DNA from: Rhodobacter sp. NTK016B
Lineage (GTDB): Bacteria; Pseudomonadota; Alphaproteobacteria; Rhodobacterales; Rhodobacteraceae
Length of the DNA stretch: 64,000 bases
NCBI RefSeq assembly: GCF_017303295.1
Contig: NZ_JAFKOK010000003.1
Location: 186,001-250,000 of the forward strand
Direction of reading: 5' to 3'
In this document: positions 27,016 through 35,452 of the stretch, piece by piece
How the letters are laid out: every line of letters begins with the position of its first letter
Position numbering within the stretch: position 1 is the stretch's first letter
Program-made: the position numbers and the translations under genes
Notes under the pieces: generated by a model
Seen by the model: only the letters and a program-made list of their open reading frames with translations
What the model was told of the DNA's origin: nothing
Databases searched by the model: none

Positions 27016-28017
27016 TCAGATCAGGCGGCCCATCGCACCGGCCACATCGGCCATCCGGCACGAGAAGCCCCATTCGTTGTCGTACCATGCCAGCACGCGC
27101 ACCGTGCGACCGCCCACGACCTTGGTCTGTTCGGGCGCGAAGATCGACGAATGCGAGGTGTGGTTGAAGTCGATCGAGACTTTCGGCTCATCGTCATAGG
27201 CCAGCACGGCACCCATCGCGCCGGCGGCGGCTTCGCGCACGACTTCGTTCACGTCCTCGACCGTCACGTCCTTCGAGGCGACGAAGGTCAGGTCCACGGC
27301 CGACACGTTCGGCGTCGGCACGCGCATCGAGGTGCCGTCCAGCTTGCCCGACAGTTCCGGCAGCACTTCGCCCAGAGCCTTGGCGGCGCCGGTCGAGGTG
27401 GGGATCATCGCCATCGCGGCGGCGCGGGCGCGGTACAGGTCCTTGTGGCGGCGGTCCAGCGTCGGCTGGTCACCGGTATAGCTGTGGATCGTGGTCATGA
27501 TGCCCGATTCGATCCCGATCGCGTCATTGAGAACCTTCGCCAGCGGGGCCAGACAGTTGGTGGTGCACGACCCGTTCGATACGACCAGATGCTCGTTGGT
27601 CAGCATCCGGTGGTTCACGCCGTAGACGATGGTCTTGTCGGCGTTCTTGGCGGGGGCCGAGACCAGCACGCGCTTGGCGCCGCGCCCCAGATGCACGGCG
27701 GCTTTCGAGCGTTCGTTGAACTTGCCGGTGCATTCCAGAACGACGTCGACGCCTTCCCAGTCCAGATCGTCCGGGTTGTAGGTCGACATCACCCGGATCG
27801 GGCCACGGCCCAGATCCATGGTGTTGCCCTCGACGCGGATCGTGCCGGGGAAACGGCCATGGACCGAATCGTATTTCAGCAGATGGGCATTGGTTTCGAT
27901 CGGACCCGTCGCGTTGATCGCCACGACCTCGACATCGTTGCGCGCGGCTTCCGCGATGGCGGCAAGGGTGCAGCGGCCGATGCGGCCGAATCCGTTGATG
28001 CCGAGGGTGATGGTCAT
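27016..28017 (-). CDS. gap: Glyceraldehyde-3-phosphate dehydrogenase, copy 2
   Basis: A 333-residue GAPDH paralogue: [14 protein letters not shown], catalytic cysteine in [12 protein letters not shown], and [12 protein letters not shown]. It differs clearly from copy 1 in the NAD-domain residues (ATGPIETNAHLLKYD versus [15 protein letters not shown]). One copy could serve glycolysis and the other gluconeogenesis, but which is which cannot be read from the sequence. Two LacI-type boxes, 30 bp apart, lie about 150-190 bp upstream. Confidence 0.95.
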   Translation of the reverse strand: MTITLGINGFGRIGRCTLAAIAEAARNDVEVVAINATGPIETNAHLLKYDSVHGRFPGTIRVEGNTMDLGRGPIRVMSTYNPDDLDWEGVDVVLECTGKFNERSKAAVHLGRGAKRVLVSAPAKNADKTIVYGVNHRMLTNEHLVVSNGSCTTNCLAPLAKVLNDAIGIESGIMTTIHSYTGDQPTLDRRHKDLYRARAAAMAMIPTSTGAAKALGEVLPELSGKLDGTSMRVPTPNVSAVDLTFVASKDVTVEDVNEVVREAAAGAMGAVLAYDDEPKVSIDFNHTSHSSIFAPEQTKVVGGRTVRVLAWYDNEWGFSCRMADVAGAMGRLI

Positions 28018-28162
28018 GTGTCTGTCTCCGTCTGGGGTCGGAACGAGGCGGAAGGCAAAGAGGGCACGGCTTGCCCGGGGGAGGGTGCCTGACGTTCTGT
28101 CTGAGCCGGATATACAGGTTCGACTGTGGCAGAGAAAGGGCGAAAACTGCTATTTCGCAAGG

Positions 28163-28176
28163 CGTTAGCGCAAACC
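28163..28176. promoter_or_regulatory. LacI-type operator upstream of gap copy 2, site A
   Basis: CGTTAGCGCAAACC contains GTTAGCGCAAAC, the exact reverse complement of the 12-bp core of the box upstream of gap copy 1. Confidence 0.6.
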
Positions 28177-28192
28177 CTGAGGGGCGGATTCG

Positions 28193-28206
28193 TGTTTGCG
28201 ATAACG
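28193..28206. promoter_or_regulatory. LacI-type operator upstream of gap copy 2, site B
   Basis: TGTTTGCGATAACG matches the gap copy 1 box (TGTTTGCGCTAACA) at 12 of 14 positions. It lies 30 bp (about three helical turns) from site A, which would allow cooperative binding. Confidence 0.6.
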
Positions 28207-28341
28207 CGGTGCAGCACGCCCGCTTTCCGGGCGCCATTGCATTGCCAGTCGTCGCATCCTAAGAGGGCGCGATCGGCCCGGCCGTCCCCTTTCGCCCTGC
28301 GCCTTGTCGCTCTTCGACGCATCCGACCTCGGCAGCCCAAA

Positions 28342-28626
28342 GTGTTCCAGATCCTCGCCCTTATCTACCTTGTCGTCGTGAACGTGGCCGCGTTTGCGGC
28401 CTTCGCGCGCGACAAGCGGCTGGCAATCGAGGGGCGGCGCCGTGTACCCGAGGACCGGCTTCTGGCGCTGGCCTTTCTCGGCGGCTCGATCGGCGCGAAG
28501 ATCGCGCAGATGAGCCTGCGTCACAAGATCCGCAAGGAACCCTTCCGCCAGCAGCTGAATGGCATCATTTCGGTGCAGATCGTGGCGCTCGCGGCGGCGT
28601 TCGCCATCGCCTATCTGGCGCACTGA
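28342..28626 (+). CDS. DUF1294 small membrane protein
   Basis: About 94 residues from GTG 28342 (VFQILALIYLVVVN). Two hydrophobic segments flank a conserved basic core, FARDKRLAIEGRRRVPE, then LAFLGGSIGAKIAQ, and HKIRKEPF, which are hallmarks of DUF1294. The reading frame stays open upstream but that part is Arg/Pro-rich and not family-like, so I place the start at the GTG, although no strong ribosome site is visible. Function unknown. Confidence 0.8.
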   Translation: MFQILALIYLVVVNVAAFAAFARDKRLAIEGRRRVPEDRLLALAFLGGSIGAKIAQMSLRHKIRKEPFRQQLNGIISVQIVALAAAFAIAYLAH

Positions 28627-28627
28627 G

Positions 28628-29680
28628 TTACAGCGCGCCTTTCAGAATCTCAACGAACTCGGACACATGCGCTTCGGTCGTCGACCACGAGGCCACCAGC
28701 CGGCATTGATGGGGGTGATCGGGGCCGGCGCCTTCGGGCGGCGGGGCAGGCCAGTCGTAGTAAACCGCGCCCGCCTTGCGCAACGCCTCATGCGCCTTGA
28801 GCGGGAACTCGGCGAAAAGGATATTGCCGCCTCGCGGATGCACCAGCCGGGCACCGGCCTCGCGCAGGCCCACTTCCAGCGCCTCGGCGCGGGCATTCGC
28901 GGTGGTCGCCAGATCGCGCCAGAGATCGTCGGTCAGATAGGCCTCCATCTGTGCGCTCAGATAGCGATGCTTCGAGAACAGATGCCCGCCGCGCTTGCGC
29001 CGCAGCTCGAATTCCCATGCCTTGGCCGGATCGAAGAAGACCACCGCCTCGACGCCCATCAGCCCGTTCTTGGTGCCGCCGAAGGACAGCACGTCCACGC
29101 CCGCTTTCCACGTCATCTCGGCCGGGCTGCAGCCCTCGGCCACGATGGCATTGGAGAAACGCGCGCCGTCCAGATGCACGGGCAGGCCATGCGCCTTGGC
29201 AATGGCGCAAAGCCGTGTCACCTCGGCCACCGAATACCGCGCGCCGCGCTCGGTGATGTTGGTCAGGCTCAGCAGCCCTTTCTGCACATGGTGCACGCCT
29301 TCGGGCGCGTTGGCGAGAACCTGCTCGAACTGGTCGGCGTCGATCTTGGCATCCGGCCCGTCCAGCAGCGTCAGCTTCGCGCCGCCCGCGTAGAATTCGG
29401 GTGCGGCGCACTCGTCTTCCTCGATATGGGCGTGGCGGTGGCAATAGATCGTCTGCCACGGCTGGAGATAGCTGGCGATAGCCAGCGAATTGGCGCTGGT
29501 GCCGGTGGCCACCAGATAGATGGCCGCGTCCGGCGCCTCGAACAGGGTGCGGATCTTGTCGCGCACCCGGTCCATCAGTGCATCGGCGCCATAACCCAGG
29601 GCAAAGCCGTCATTGGCCGCGCCGATCGCGGTCAGAACCTGCTCGGGCACGCCCGAAGTGTTGTCAGAGGCCAGATACAT
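28628..29680 (-). CDS. Low-specificity L-threonine aldolase
   Basis: A 350-residue PLP enzyme that cleaves threonine/allo-threonine to glycine and acetaldehyde. The PLP lysine lies in SFGGTKNGLMG; the aspartate in PVHLDGARFSNA contacts the cofactor. MYLASDNTSGVPEQV is the normal N-terminus. Its ATG shares one base with the stop of the YcgN-like gene, so the pair is coupled. Its stop lies 2 bp from that of the convergent DUF1294 gene. Confidence 0.93.
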   Translation of the reverse strand: MYLASDNTSGVPEQVLTAIGAANDGFALGYGADALMDRVRDKIRTLFEAPDAAIYLVATGTSANSLAIASYLQPWQTIYCHRHAHIEEDECAAPEFYAGGAKLTLLDGPDAKIDADQFEQVLANAPEGVHHVQKGLLSLTNITERGARYSVAEVTRLCAIAKAHGLPVHLDGARFSNAIVAEGCSPAEMTWKAGVDVLSFGGTKNGLMGVEAVVFFDPAKAWEFELRRKRGGHLFSKHRYLSAQMEAYLTDDLWRDLATTANARAEALEVGLREAGARLVHPRGGNILFAEFPLKAHEALRKAGAVYYDWPAPPPEGAGPDHPHQCRLVASWSTTEAHVSEFVEILKGAL

Positions 29681-30168
29681 CACAGCTCCTCGTCGATGAT
29701 GTGGTCTTCCCAATCGTCCTCGGGGACGTCGAATTCGGGCACGGTGCGATCCCTGACCGAAATGCCCGCCCGGTGCGCCGATTGCGGATCGCCGGTGATC
29801 AGCGGATGCCAGTCGGCCAGCCCGCGCCCCTCATTCAGCCGGCGATAGGCGCAGCTTCTGGGCATCCAGTAGGTCACTTCGTCCAGCGTATCGGGCGTCA
29901 GCACCACGCATTCGGGCACGATGGTCTTGCGGATCTCGTAATTCGCGCAGCGGCAGGTGGAATCGTCGAACAGGCGGCAGGCGATATTGGTGAAGAATAC
30001 CTCGCCGGTATCGGCGTCCTCAAGCTTGTTGAGGCAGCACTTGCCGCAGCCGTCGCACAGCGATTCCCACTCGGTGGGGGTCATTTTGGAAAGCGGCACG
30101 GTTTCCCAGAAACGGGGGCGTGGCGCGTCGGGCCGGGCAGGGACCGTGGAAGAGGGGGCCTTTGTCAT
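29680..30168 (-). CDS. YcgN/UPF0260 cysteine-cluster protein
   Basis: A 162-residue YkgJ-superfamily protein with the cysteine array CDGCGKCCLNKL, CRLFDDSTCRCANYEIR and CAYRRLNEGRGL, expected to bind metal or an Fe-S cluster. Family members occur widely in Proteobacteria and their role is unknown. It is coupled to the threonine aldolase gene; no functional link is evident. Confidence 0.9.
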   Translation of the reverse strand: MTKAPSSTVPARPDAPRPRFWETVPLSKMTPTEWESLCDGCGKCCLNKLEDADTGEVFFTNIACRLFDDSTCRCANYEIRKTIVPECVVLTPDTLDEVTYWMPRSCAYRRLNEGRGLADWHPLITGDPQSAHRAGISVRDRTVPEFDVPEDDWEDHIIDEEL

Positions 30169-30208
30169 GCCGCGACCCTGTACTTTTCGCCGCCGAAAGA
30201 AAAGGGGG

Positions 30209-30790
30209 TCACAGCACCCGGCGCATCAACGGACGATTGGGTTTCTGCCGCGCCACGGTTTCAAAGCCCGCCGCTTCGAAAACAGCGGTCGAGCCGACGA
30301 ACAGCCCCACCGATTTCGACTGTTTGGCATGGTCCATCGGGCTGGCTTCCACAAGCCGCGCGCCGCTGGCCCGGGCATGGTCGATTCCCGCGTCGATCAT
30401 GACCCGGCTCAGGCCCCGGCCCCGAAAGGGCGCACGCAGGAAGAAACAGCTAATCGCCCAGACGCCGGGATCGTCAGCCGGGCCGTCGGGCAGGGGTGTG
30501 GACGAGCGTCGCGGATTGTTCCATTGCGGCACCCGGGCGCGCGGGCCGATCTGCATCCAGCCTGCTGGCGCATCGTCAAACCAGAGCAGCAGGCCGGGCG
30601 GCGGGCCCTCGGCAATCCGCGCCATCATCAGATCGTGCTTATCCCCGGCACTCATCGCTGCGCGGTCCTTGGGGGGCAGCAGGAAATAGGTGCACCAGCA
30701 TCCGTAGCACGCGCCGCTCGGGCCCATCACGGCCTCGAAATCGGCGCGGTATTCGGGCATGAGCGGACGGGTAACGGCGGCGGTCTGCAT
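30209..30790 (-). CDS. GNAT-family N-acetyltransferase
   Basis: A 193-residue acetyltransferase. The acetyl-CoA loop is FRGRGLSRVMIDAG after the strand WAISCFFLR. The N-terminal CYGCWCTYFLLPP is shared with a group of uncharacterised GNATs. The start MQTAAVTRPL at 30790 has CAGGAG upstream. Substrate unknown. Confidence 0.85.
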   Translation of the reverse strand: MQTAAVTRPLMPEYRADFEAVMGPSGACYGCWCTYFLLPPKDRAAMSAGDKHDLMMARIAEGPPPGLLLWFDDAPAGWMQIGPRARVPQWNNPRRSSTPLPDGPADDPGVWAISCFFLRAPFRGRGLSRVMIDAGIDHARASGARLVEASPMDHAKQSKSVGLFVGSTAVFEAAGFETVARQKPNRPLMRRVL

Positions 30791-30862
30791 CGGGAACTCC
30801 TGCGGATGTTCCGCAAGTGTTCTTGTTTCGATTGCGCCTGTCAAGCGTGTGTGCCCGCAGGA

Positions 30863-31789
30863 TTACTCGCGGGTGAGGATGGTCCGGGCGCGCTGGCTGT
30901 CGTGGTCCATCTGCTCGATCAGGGCGGGCAGCCCGTCGAAGGTCATTTCGGGGCGCAGATACTCGACCAGAGCGACCGAGAGGTGCTGATCATAAAGATC
31001 GCCCGCGAAATCAAAGAGATGGACTTCGAAATTCGGCGTGTTCTGGCCAAACATCGGGCGCACGCCAAGACTGGCCACACCGTCATGGAAGCCCCGATGC
31101 GCGCCGCCCAGCACGGCGACCTTGACGGCATAGACCCCAAGCTTGGGCAGATGCAGCCGGTCCACCATCATATTGGCCGTGGGATACCCCAGCGCGCGAC
31201 CGCGTTTCTCGCCATGCACGACGGCGCCGTCGATGCGGTGGTAATGGCCCAGCATTTCGGCGGCATCGCGCGGACGCCCCTCGGCCAGAGCCGTGCGGAT
31301 CGCGGTCGAGCTGATCGCGCCATCCTCGCCGCCGATCAGCGACTGCACGCTGACCGCGAAACCCATTTCCTGCCCCAGATCGGCCAGCATTTCGGTCGTG
31401 CCCGCCCGCGCCTTGCCGAAACGGAAATCCGAGCCGACGACAACGTGCTTGATACCCAGACCGTTGACCAGAACCTCGCGCGCGAAGGCCTCGGGCGGCA
31501 GCGCGGCAAGGTCGAGCGAGAAGGGCAGCTCATACAGGATATCGACGCCCACCTTTTCAAGCCGGTTACGCCGCGACTCGGCGTTCATCAGCCGGAATGG
31601 CGGGGCGTCGGGCGCGAAGACTTCGCGTGGATGGGGTTCGAAGGTGATGACGCCCAGAGGCATGCCGGGACGACGCGCGCCCTCGATCACCGCCTGATGG
31701 CCCAGATGGACACCGTCGAAATTGCCCATCGCTGCAGACGCACCCTTCTGGGTCTCGTCAAGGCCGGTCCATGAAGTGACTATCTGCAT
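30863..31789 (-). CDS. ribF: Bifunctional riboflavin kinase/FAD synthetase
   Basis: About 308 residues. The N-terminal FMN adenylyltransferase domain carries GNFDGVHLGH and, later, SSTAIR; the C-terminal flavokinase domain has the GRALGYPTANM motif and ends in the Asp/Glu-rich helix region. It makes FMN and FAD from riboflavin. Starts at 31789 (MQIVTSW) or five codons upstream are both possible. Confidence 0.95.
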   Translation of the reverse strand: MQIVTSWTGLDETQKGASAAMGNFDGVHLGHQAVIEGARRPGMPLGVITFEPHPREVFAPDAPPFRLMNAESRRNRLEKVGVDILYELPFSLDLAALPPEAFAREVLVNGLGIKHVVVGSDFRFGKARAGTTEMLADLGQEMGFAVSVQSLIGGEDGAISSTAIRTALAEGRPRDAAEMLGHYHRIDGAVVHGEKRGRALGYPTANMMVDRLHLPKLGVYAVKVAVLGGAHRGFHDGVASLGVRPMFGQNTPNFEVHLFDFAGDLYDQHLSVALVEYLRPEMTFDGLPALIEQMDHDSQRARTILTRE

Positions 31790-31834
31790 TCTGCCCCGCG
31801 GCACCCGCCGCGGCTCCCGCAGGGGATGGCGGCC

Positions 31835-32320
31835 TCAGTCGAACTTGCGGCTGGGCGCCAGAACCAGCGCCTCGCCCTTCAGAACGGTGGTATTGCCCAC
31901 CGTGCAGCGACATTCAAGGGTAACGCGGCGCTTGGCATACTCGATCTCGCGCACGGTGACCTCGGCCAGCACCACGTCGCCGGGACGCACCGGGGCCAGA
32001 AACTTGAGCGACTGGCCCATATAGATCGTGCCGTGACCCGGAAGCTGTTCGCCGATCACCGCGCTGATAAGGCCCGCCGTCAGCATGCCATGCGCGATAC
32101 GTCCTTCGAAAATCGTGTCCTGCGCATAGGAATCGTCCAGATGCACGGGGTTATGGTCGGTCGAGACCTCGGCGAACAATTCGATATCGCGGTCGGTGAT
32201 CTCTTTGCGCAGATAGCGCGAGAGACCGATTTCGAGATCCTCGATGCAGATCGTGCCGCGGGGCAGATTGTCGTTCGGACGGCTGTCAAGCATGGCGCGG
32301 GTTCCGGTTTGATGTCCCAT
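31835..32320 (-). CDS. MaoC-family (R)-hydratase-like protein
   Basis: A 161-residue hot-dog-fold protein. DHNPVHLDDSYAQDT holds the catalytic Asp/His pair of R-specific enoyl-CoA hydratases (MaoC/PhaJ), followed by RIAHGMLTAGLISAVIGEQLPG. It hydrates trans-2-enoyl-CoA or an analogous substrate. The start at 32320 has AAGTGAG upstream; an internal ATG at 32293 is an alternative. Confidence 0.88.
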   Translation of the reverse strand: MGHQTGTRAMLDSRPNDNLPRGTICIEDLEIGLSRYLRKEITDRDIELFAEVSTDHNPVHLDDSYAQDTIFEGRIAHGMLTAGLISAVIGEQLPGHGTIYMGQSLKFLAPVRPGDVVLAEVTVREIEYAKRRVTLECRCTVGNTTVLKGEALVLAPSRKFD

Positions 32321-32554
32321 GGGGCTCACTTGTGTGCTGCAGTGCAACATAACGCCGGCCGGGGACGAAATCAACACGGTTGAGTAATAATAGGTCGCAT
32401 GTTGCCATAAAGTCGAAATTTAATTGCGCGCTCATTCTGGCGCGAAGGCCGGTTTGCGCGGCCATAATGCTGAACAGATGTAGAATCCCCCCGGAAACCG
32501 CGCTACCCATGGCGCCAGGGACGGAGGGGCCGTGAACGGCCCGAGGAGGGGCCA

Positions 32555-33763
32555 ATGAGCGAGCGCGCCAAAACCGCATGGCTGGCGGTGGGGATCATGA
32601 CCTTTGCGGGGGCGATGTGTTCGGCCCATGTGGGGAAATTGCCGCCCGCGCTGCCGCTTATCCGAACGGATCTGGATTTCGGACTGGTGGCTGGCGGCTT
32701 CGTGTTGTCGATGTTCAACGCGGTCGGCATGACGCTGGCCGTGCTGTTCGGCGGCCTTGCGGACCGGACGGGCCGGATGCGGATGGTGGGCTTTGGGTTC
32801 GCCTGTCTGGTTCTGGGCGGGATCATCGGTGCCACCGCGCAGAGCGTCGAGGCGATGCTGCTGAGCCGCTTCATCGAAGGCGTGGGTTTCGTCTCGGTCA
32901 CCGTCTGCCTGCCCTACGCGATGGTCGCGGCCTCGGCCCCGCGCGATCAGGGTATGGTGCTGGGGATCTGGAGCATCTACCACCCGACCGGCATGGCGAT
33001 AACCATGCTGGCCGCGCCTATCATGCTCTGGGCCTTCGGCTGGCGCGGAACGTGGTGGTTTCTGGCGGTCGTCTCGCCGCTGGTGGCATGGGCGGTGCTG
33101 AACCAGATGCGCAAGCTCGATCTGCCCAAGCCCTCGGGCGCGCCCTTCCTGCATCTGGCGCTCGATGCGCTGCGCACGCGGGGCTTCCAGCTGATCGCGC
33201 TGGTCTTCTGCGCCTATGCGTTCCAGTGGGTGACGCTGATGTCGTGGCTGCCGACCTTTCTGACCGAAAGCTTTGCCTCGGACCTGTCCTTTGCGGCGCT
33301 GATGACGGCGCTGGTGGTGCTGATCAACGCGCCGGGCTGTCTGTTCGGCGGATGGGTGATCCGGCGCGGGGGCCGGACCGGGCCGATGATCCTGACCGGG
33401 ACGGCGGTCATGGCCCTGTGCACGCTGGGGATTTTCCTGCCCGGTCCGCCCGTCTGGCTCAGGATCGTGCTGGCGCTGGTCTTTTCTTTTGCGGGCGGGC
33501 TGATCCCGCCGGCGCTGTTCACCTGCGTGCCGCGCTTTGCGCCCTCGCTGCGCCATGTCAGCGCGGGCAACGGGATGCTGATGCAGGGCTCGTCCATGGG
33601 TCAGTTTATCGGTGCGCCGATGGTCGCGGCTGCCGTCTCCTTCGGCGGTGGCAACTGGGTCTGGGCGCTGGGTCCGATGCTGGTCTTCTGCGCGATCACC
33701 GCCGTGGCGGGCCACCTGCTGGGCAGGCAGCCCGCGCCCGATAGCGTGGCATTCAGCAGGTAA
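32555..33763 (+). CDS. MFS transporter (CynX/NarK-like)
   Basis: A 402-residue permease with about twelve transmembrane helices. The loop GGLADRTGRMRMVG between helices 2 and 3 is the MFS signature. Overall it resembles CynX/NarK-type anion or small-molecule exporters. It has its own ribosome site (GAGG, ATG 32555) and diverges from the MaoC gene across an AT-rich control region. Substrate unknown. Confidence 0.85.
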   Translation: MSERAKTAWLAVGIMTFAGAMCSAHVGKLPPALPLIRTDLDFGLVAGGFVLSMFNAVGMTLAVLFGGLADRTGRMRMVGFGFACLVLGGIIGATAQSVEAMLLSRFIEGVGFVSVTVCLPYAMVAASAPRDQGMVLGIWSIYHPTGMAITMLAAPIMLWAFGWRGTWWFLAVVSPLVAWAVLNQMRKLDLPKPSGAPFLHLALDALRTRGFQLIALVFCAYAFQWVTLMSWLPTFLTESFASDLSFAALMTALVVLINAPGCLFGGWVIRRGGRTGPMILTGTAVMALCTLGIFLPGPPVWLRIVLALVFSFAGGLIPPALFTCVPRFAPSLRHVSAGNGMLMQGSSMGQFIGAPMVAAAVSFGGGNWVWALGPMLVFCAITAVAGHLLGRQPAPDSVAFSR

Positions 33764-33778
33764 CCTTAGCGGATGGTT

Positions 33779-34342
33779 TTAGCGAATGGTCTTGAGGGCG
33801 GTGCCCCATTTGACCAGTTCCGACAACATGCCCTCGGCGCCTTCGACCATCTTGTCGTTGGCCTCGAATACGCCTTTTTCGTTGATGCTGTCGGCGAACA
33901 TCGGCAGCGGCACGACCTGCTGGATCGGCATCACGCCGTTATTGACCAACAGCATGCGCAGTTCCTGAGACGAGCGCAGCCCGCCCGAAATGCCGCCATA
34001 GCAGACCACGCCCGCGACCTTGTACTTCCATTCCTGACTCAGGCACTGGATCGCGTTGACCAGCGAGGCAGGGGCGAAGAAATCGTATTCCGGCGTCACG
34101 AAGATCAGCGCGTCGGCGCCTTCGATCGCCGCGCTCCAGCGTTTCGTGTGATCGTGCTCGTATTTCTTCATCGCCGGGTGGTTCGGCTCATCAAGCAGCG
34201 GCAGCCCGATCTCGGCCAGATCGACCAGCTCGACATCGAACGCGTCGTTCTTGCGGGCGAGTTCGTCGATCCAGCGGGCAACGGCAGGGCCTTTACGGGT
34301 GGGGCGCGTGGACCCGATAATGATTTTCAGCGAAAGCGTCAT
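33779..34342 (-). CDS. NADPH-dependent FMN reductase
   Basis: A 187-residue flavodoxin-fold reductase. GSTRPTRKG binds the FMN phosphate; TPEYDFFAPASLVNAI and VVCYGGISGGLR are family hallmarks. It supplies reduced flavin or reduces quinones and azo compounds. The start at 34342 has AAGGAGAG six bases upstream. A terminator hairpin separates it from the HAD gene. Confidence 0.9.
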   Translation of the reverse strand: MTLSLKIIIGSTRPTRKGPAVARWIDELARKNDAFDVELVDLAEIGLPLLDEPNHPAMKKYEHDHTKRWSAAIEGADALIFVTPEYDFFAPASLVNAIQCLSQEWKYKVAGVVCYGGISGGLRSSQELRMLLVNNGVMPIQQVVPLPMFADSINEKGVFEANDKMVEGAEGMLSELVKWGTALKTIR

Positions 34343-34364
34343 GATCTCTCCTTGTCTGTCCGGC

Positions 34365-34396
34365 AAAAGGCCCGGCGCGCAGGGGGCCGGGCTTTT
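34365..34396 (-). terminator. Terminator of the HAD hydrolase gene
   Basis: AAAAGGCCCGGC and GCCGGGCTTTT pair around an 8-9-base loop, with a T-run on the minus strand. It lies 58 bp after the HAD gene stop and before the FMN reductase start. Confidence 0.8.
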
Positions 34397-34453
34397 CGCA
34401 ATGTCGGGTTGTTAAGCGTCAGTTAGCCCGCGGCACCCCGCAAGCAAGACCGC

Positions 34454-35335
34454 TCAGCGCAAGCGGCCGATGGCGTAACGCGGATGCAGATCCTCGGCCT
34501 TGAGCCATGTGTCCAGCAAACCGGCATCGGGGGCCGCGACATCCGCGCCGAAACGCTCGGCTTCCAGCCCGCCGGTGACGAAAAGCGCGTCGATCCCTTC
34601 GGCCTGTGCGCCGCGAATATCCGTGCGCACGCCGTCGCCAATGGCCAGAACCGCGTCGGGCTCGTATGTCAGGCCCTTTTCGGCAAGGATATTGCGCGCC
34701 AGATCGTAGATCGGCGGATACGGCTTGCCGAATTGCAGAACCTCGCCGCCCATTTCGGCGTAAAGCTCGGCCAGCGCACCGGCGCAGGGGATGCGGGTAT
34801 CGCCGAAATCGACCATCAGATCGGGATTGGCGCACAGCATGGTCAACCCGCGCGCCTTGGCGCTCAGGAAGCGGCCGCGATAATCCTCGGGCGTTTCGTT
34901 GAACTCGTCGAAGGGGCCTGTGCAGATGATGCCCTCGGCCTCGTCCAGCTCGACGCGCTCGATGGGCGGCTGGTCCTGCAGCCAGTCGGGGATGATGCCG
35001 AACAGATCCTCGTCCTTGCCCGGCCCAAGATGCCACAGCTTACGCCCGGCGGCGCCTTGCAGCATCGCCACCTGCGTCGCATCGCCCGAAGCGGCGATGG
35101 CGTCATAGGCATCCTCGGGCAGGCCCATCTGGTCGAGCCGCTTCTTCACCGAATGCCGGGTGCGTGGCGCGTTGGTCATCAGCACGACGGTGCCGCCCTT
35201 GGCGCGAAAGGCTTGCAGCGCGGCCACGGCCTCGGGGAAAAGCGCCTTGCCGTTATGCAGACAGCCCCACAGGTCGCAGTAGAGCACGTCATAGGGGTCC
35301 GAGATCTCGGCAAGCGATGCGATCAGCTGGGTCAT
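34454..35335 (-). CDS. HAD class IIA hydrolase (TIGR01459/NagD-like)
   Basis: A 293-residue phosphatase. The nucleophile motif is YCDLWGCLHNG (DxWG variant of DxDG), motif II TNAPRT, and the C-terminal GDGVRTDIRGAQAEG holds the metal-binding aspartates. The subfamily resembles NagD and sugar-phosphate phosphatases; the substrate is unknown. The start at 35335 has AAAGGA upstream. It diverges from the aminopeptidase gene. Confidence 0.88.
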   Translation of the reverse strand: MTQLIASLAEISDPYDVLYCDLWGCLHNGKALFPEAVAALQAFRAKGGTVVLMTNAPRTRHSVKKRLDQMGLPEDAYDAIAASGDATQVAMLQGAAGRKLWHLGPGKDEDLFGIIPDWLQDQPPIERVELDEAEGIICTGPFDEFNETPEDYRGRFLSAKARGLTMLCANPDLMVDFGDTRIPCAGALAELYAEMGGEVLQFGKPYPPIYDLARNILAEKGLTYEPDAVLAIGDGVRTDIRGAQAEGIDALFVTGGLEAERFGADVAAPDAGLLDTWLKAEDLHPRYAIGRLR

Positions 35336-35452
35336 AGGGGTCCTTTCGTGACGCCGTTCCGCCGTGAAGGGGGACACGCATTGACGGGGGGCAGGGCGGG
35401 TTTATCCTTCCCCTGATGCCGGGGCAACGCCCGGACGAAAAAAGGTAACGCA

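Larger units (their letters stand above)
28018..28341. other. Intergenic region between gap copy 2 and the DUF1294 gene
   Basis: This 324-bp stretch separates two divergent genes. It holds the two LacI-type boxes described separately. No RNA gene or riboswitch is apparent. Open frames in it extend the DUF1294 reading frame but code for atypical Arg/Pro-rich sequence. Confidence 0.6.
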
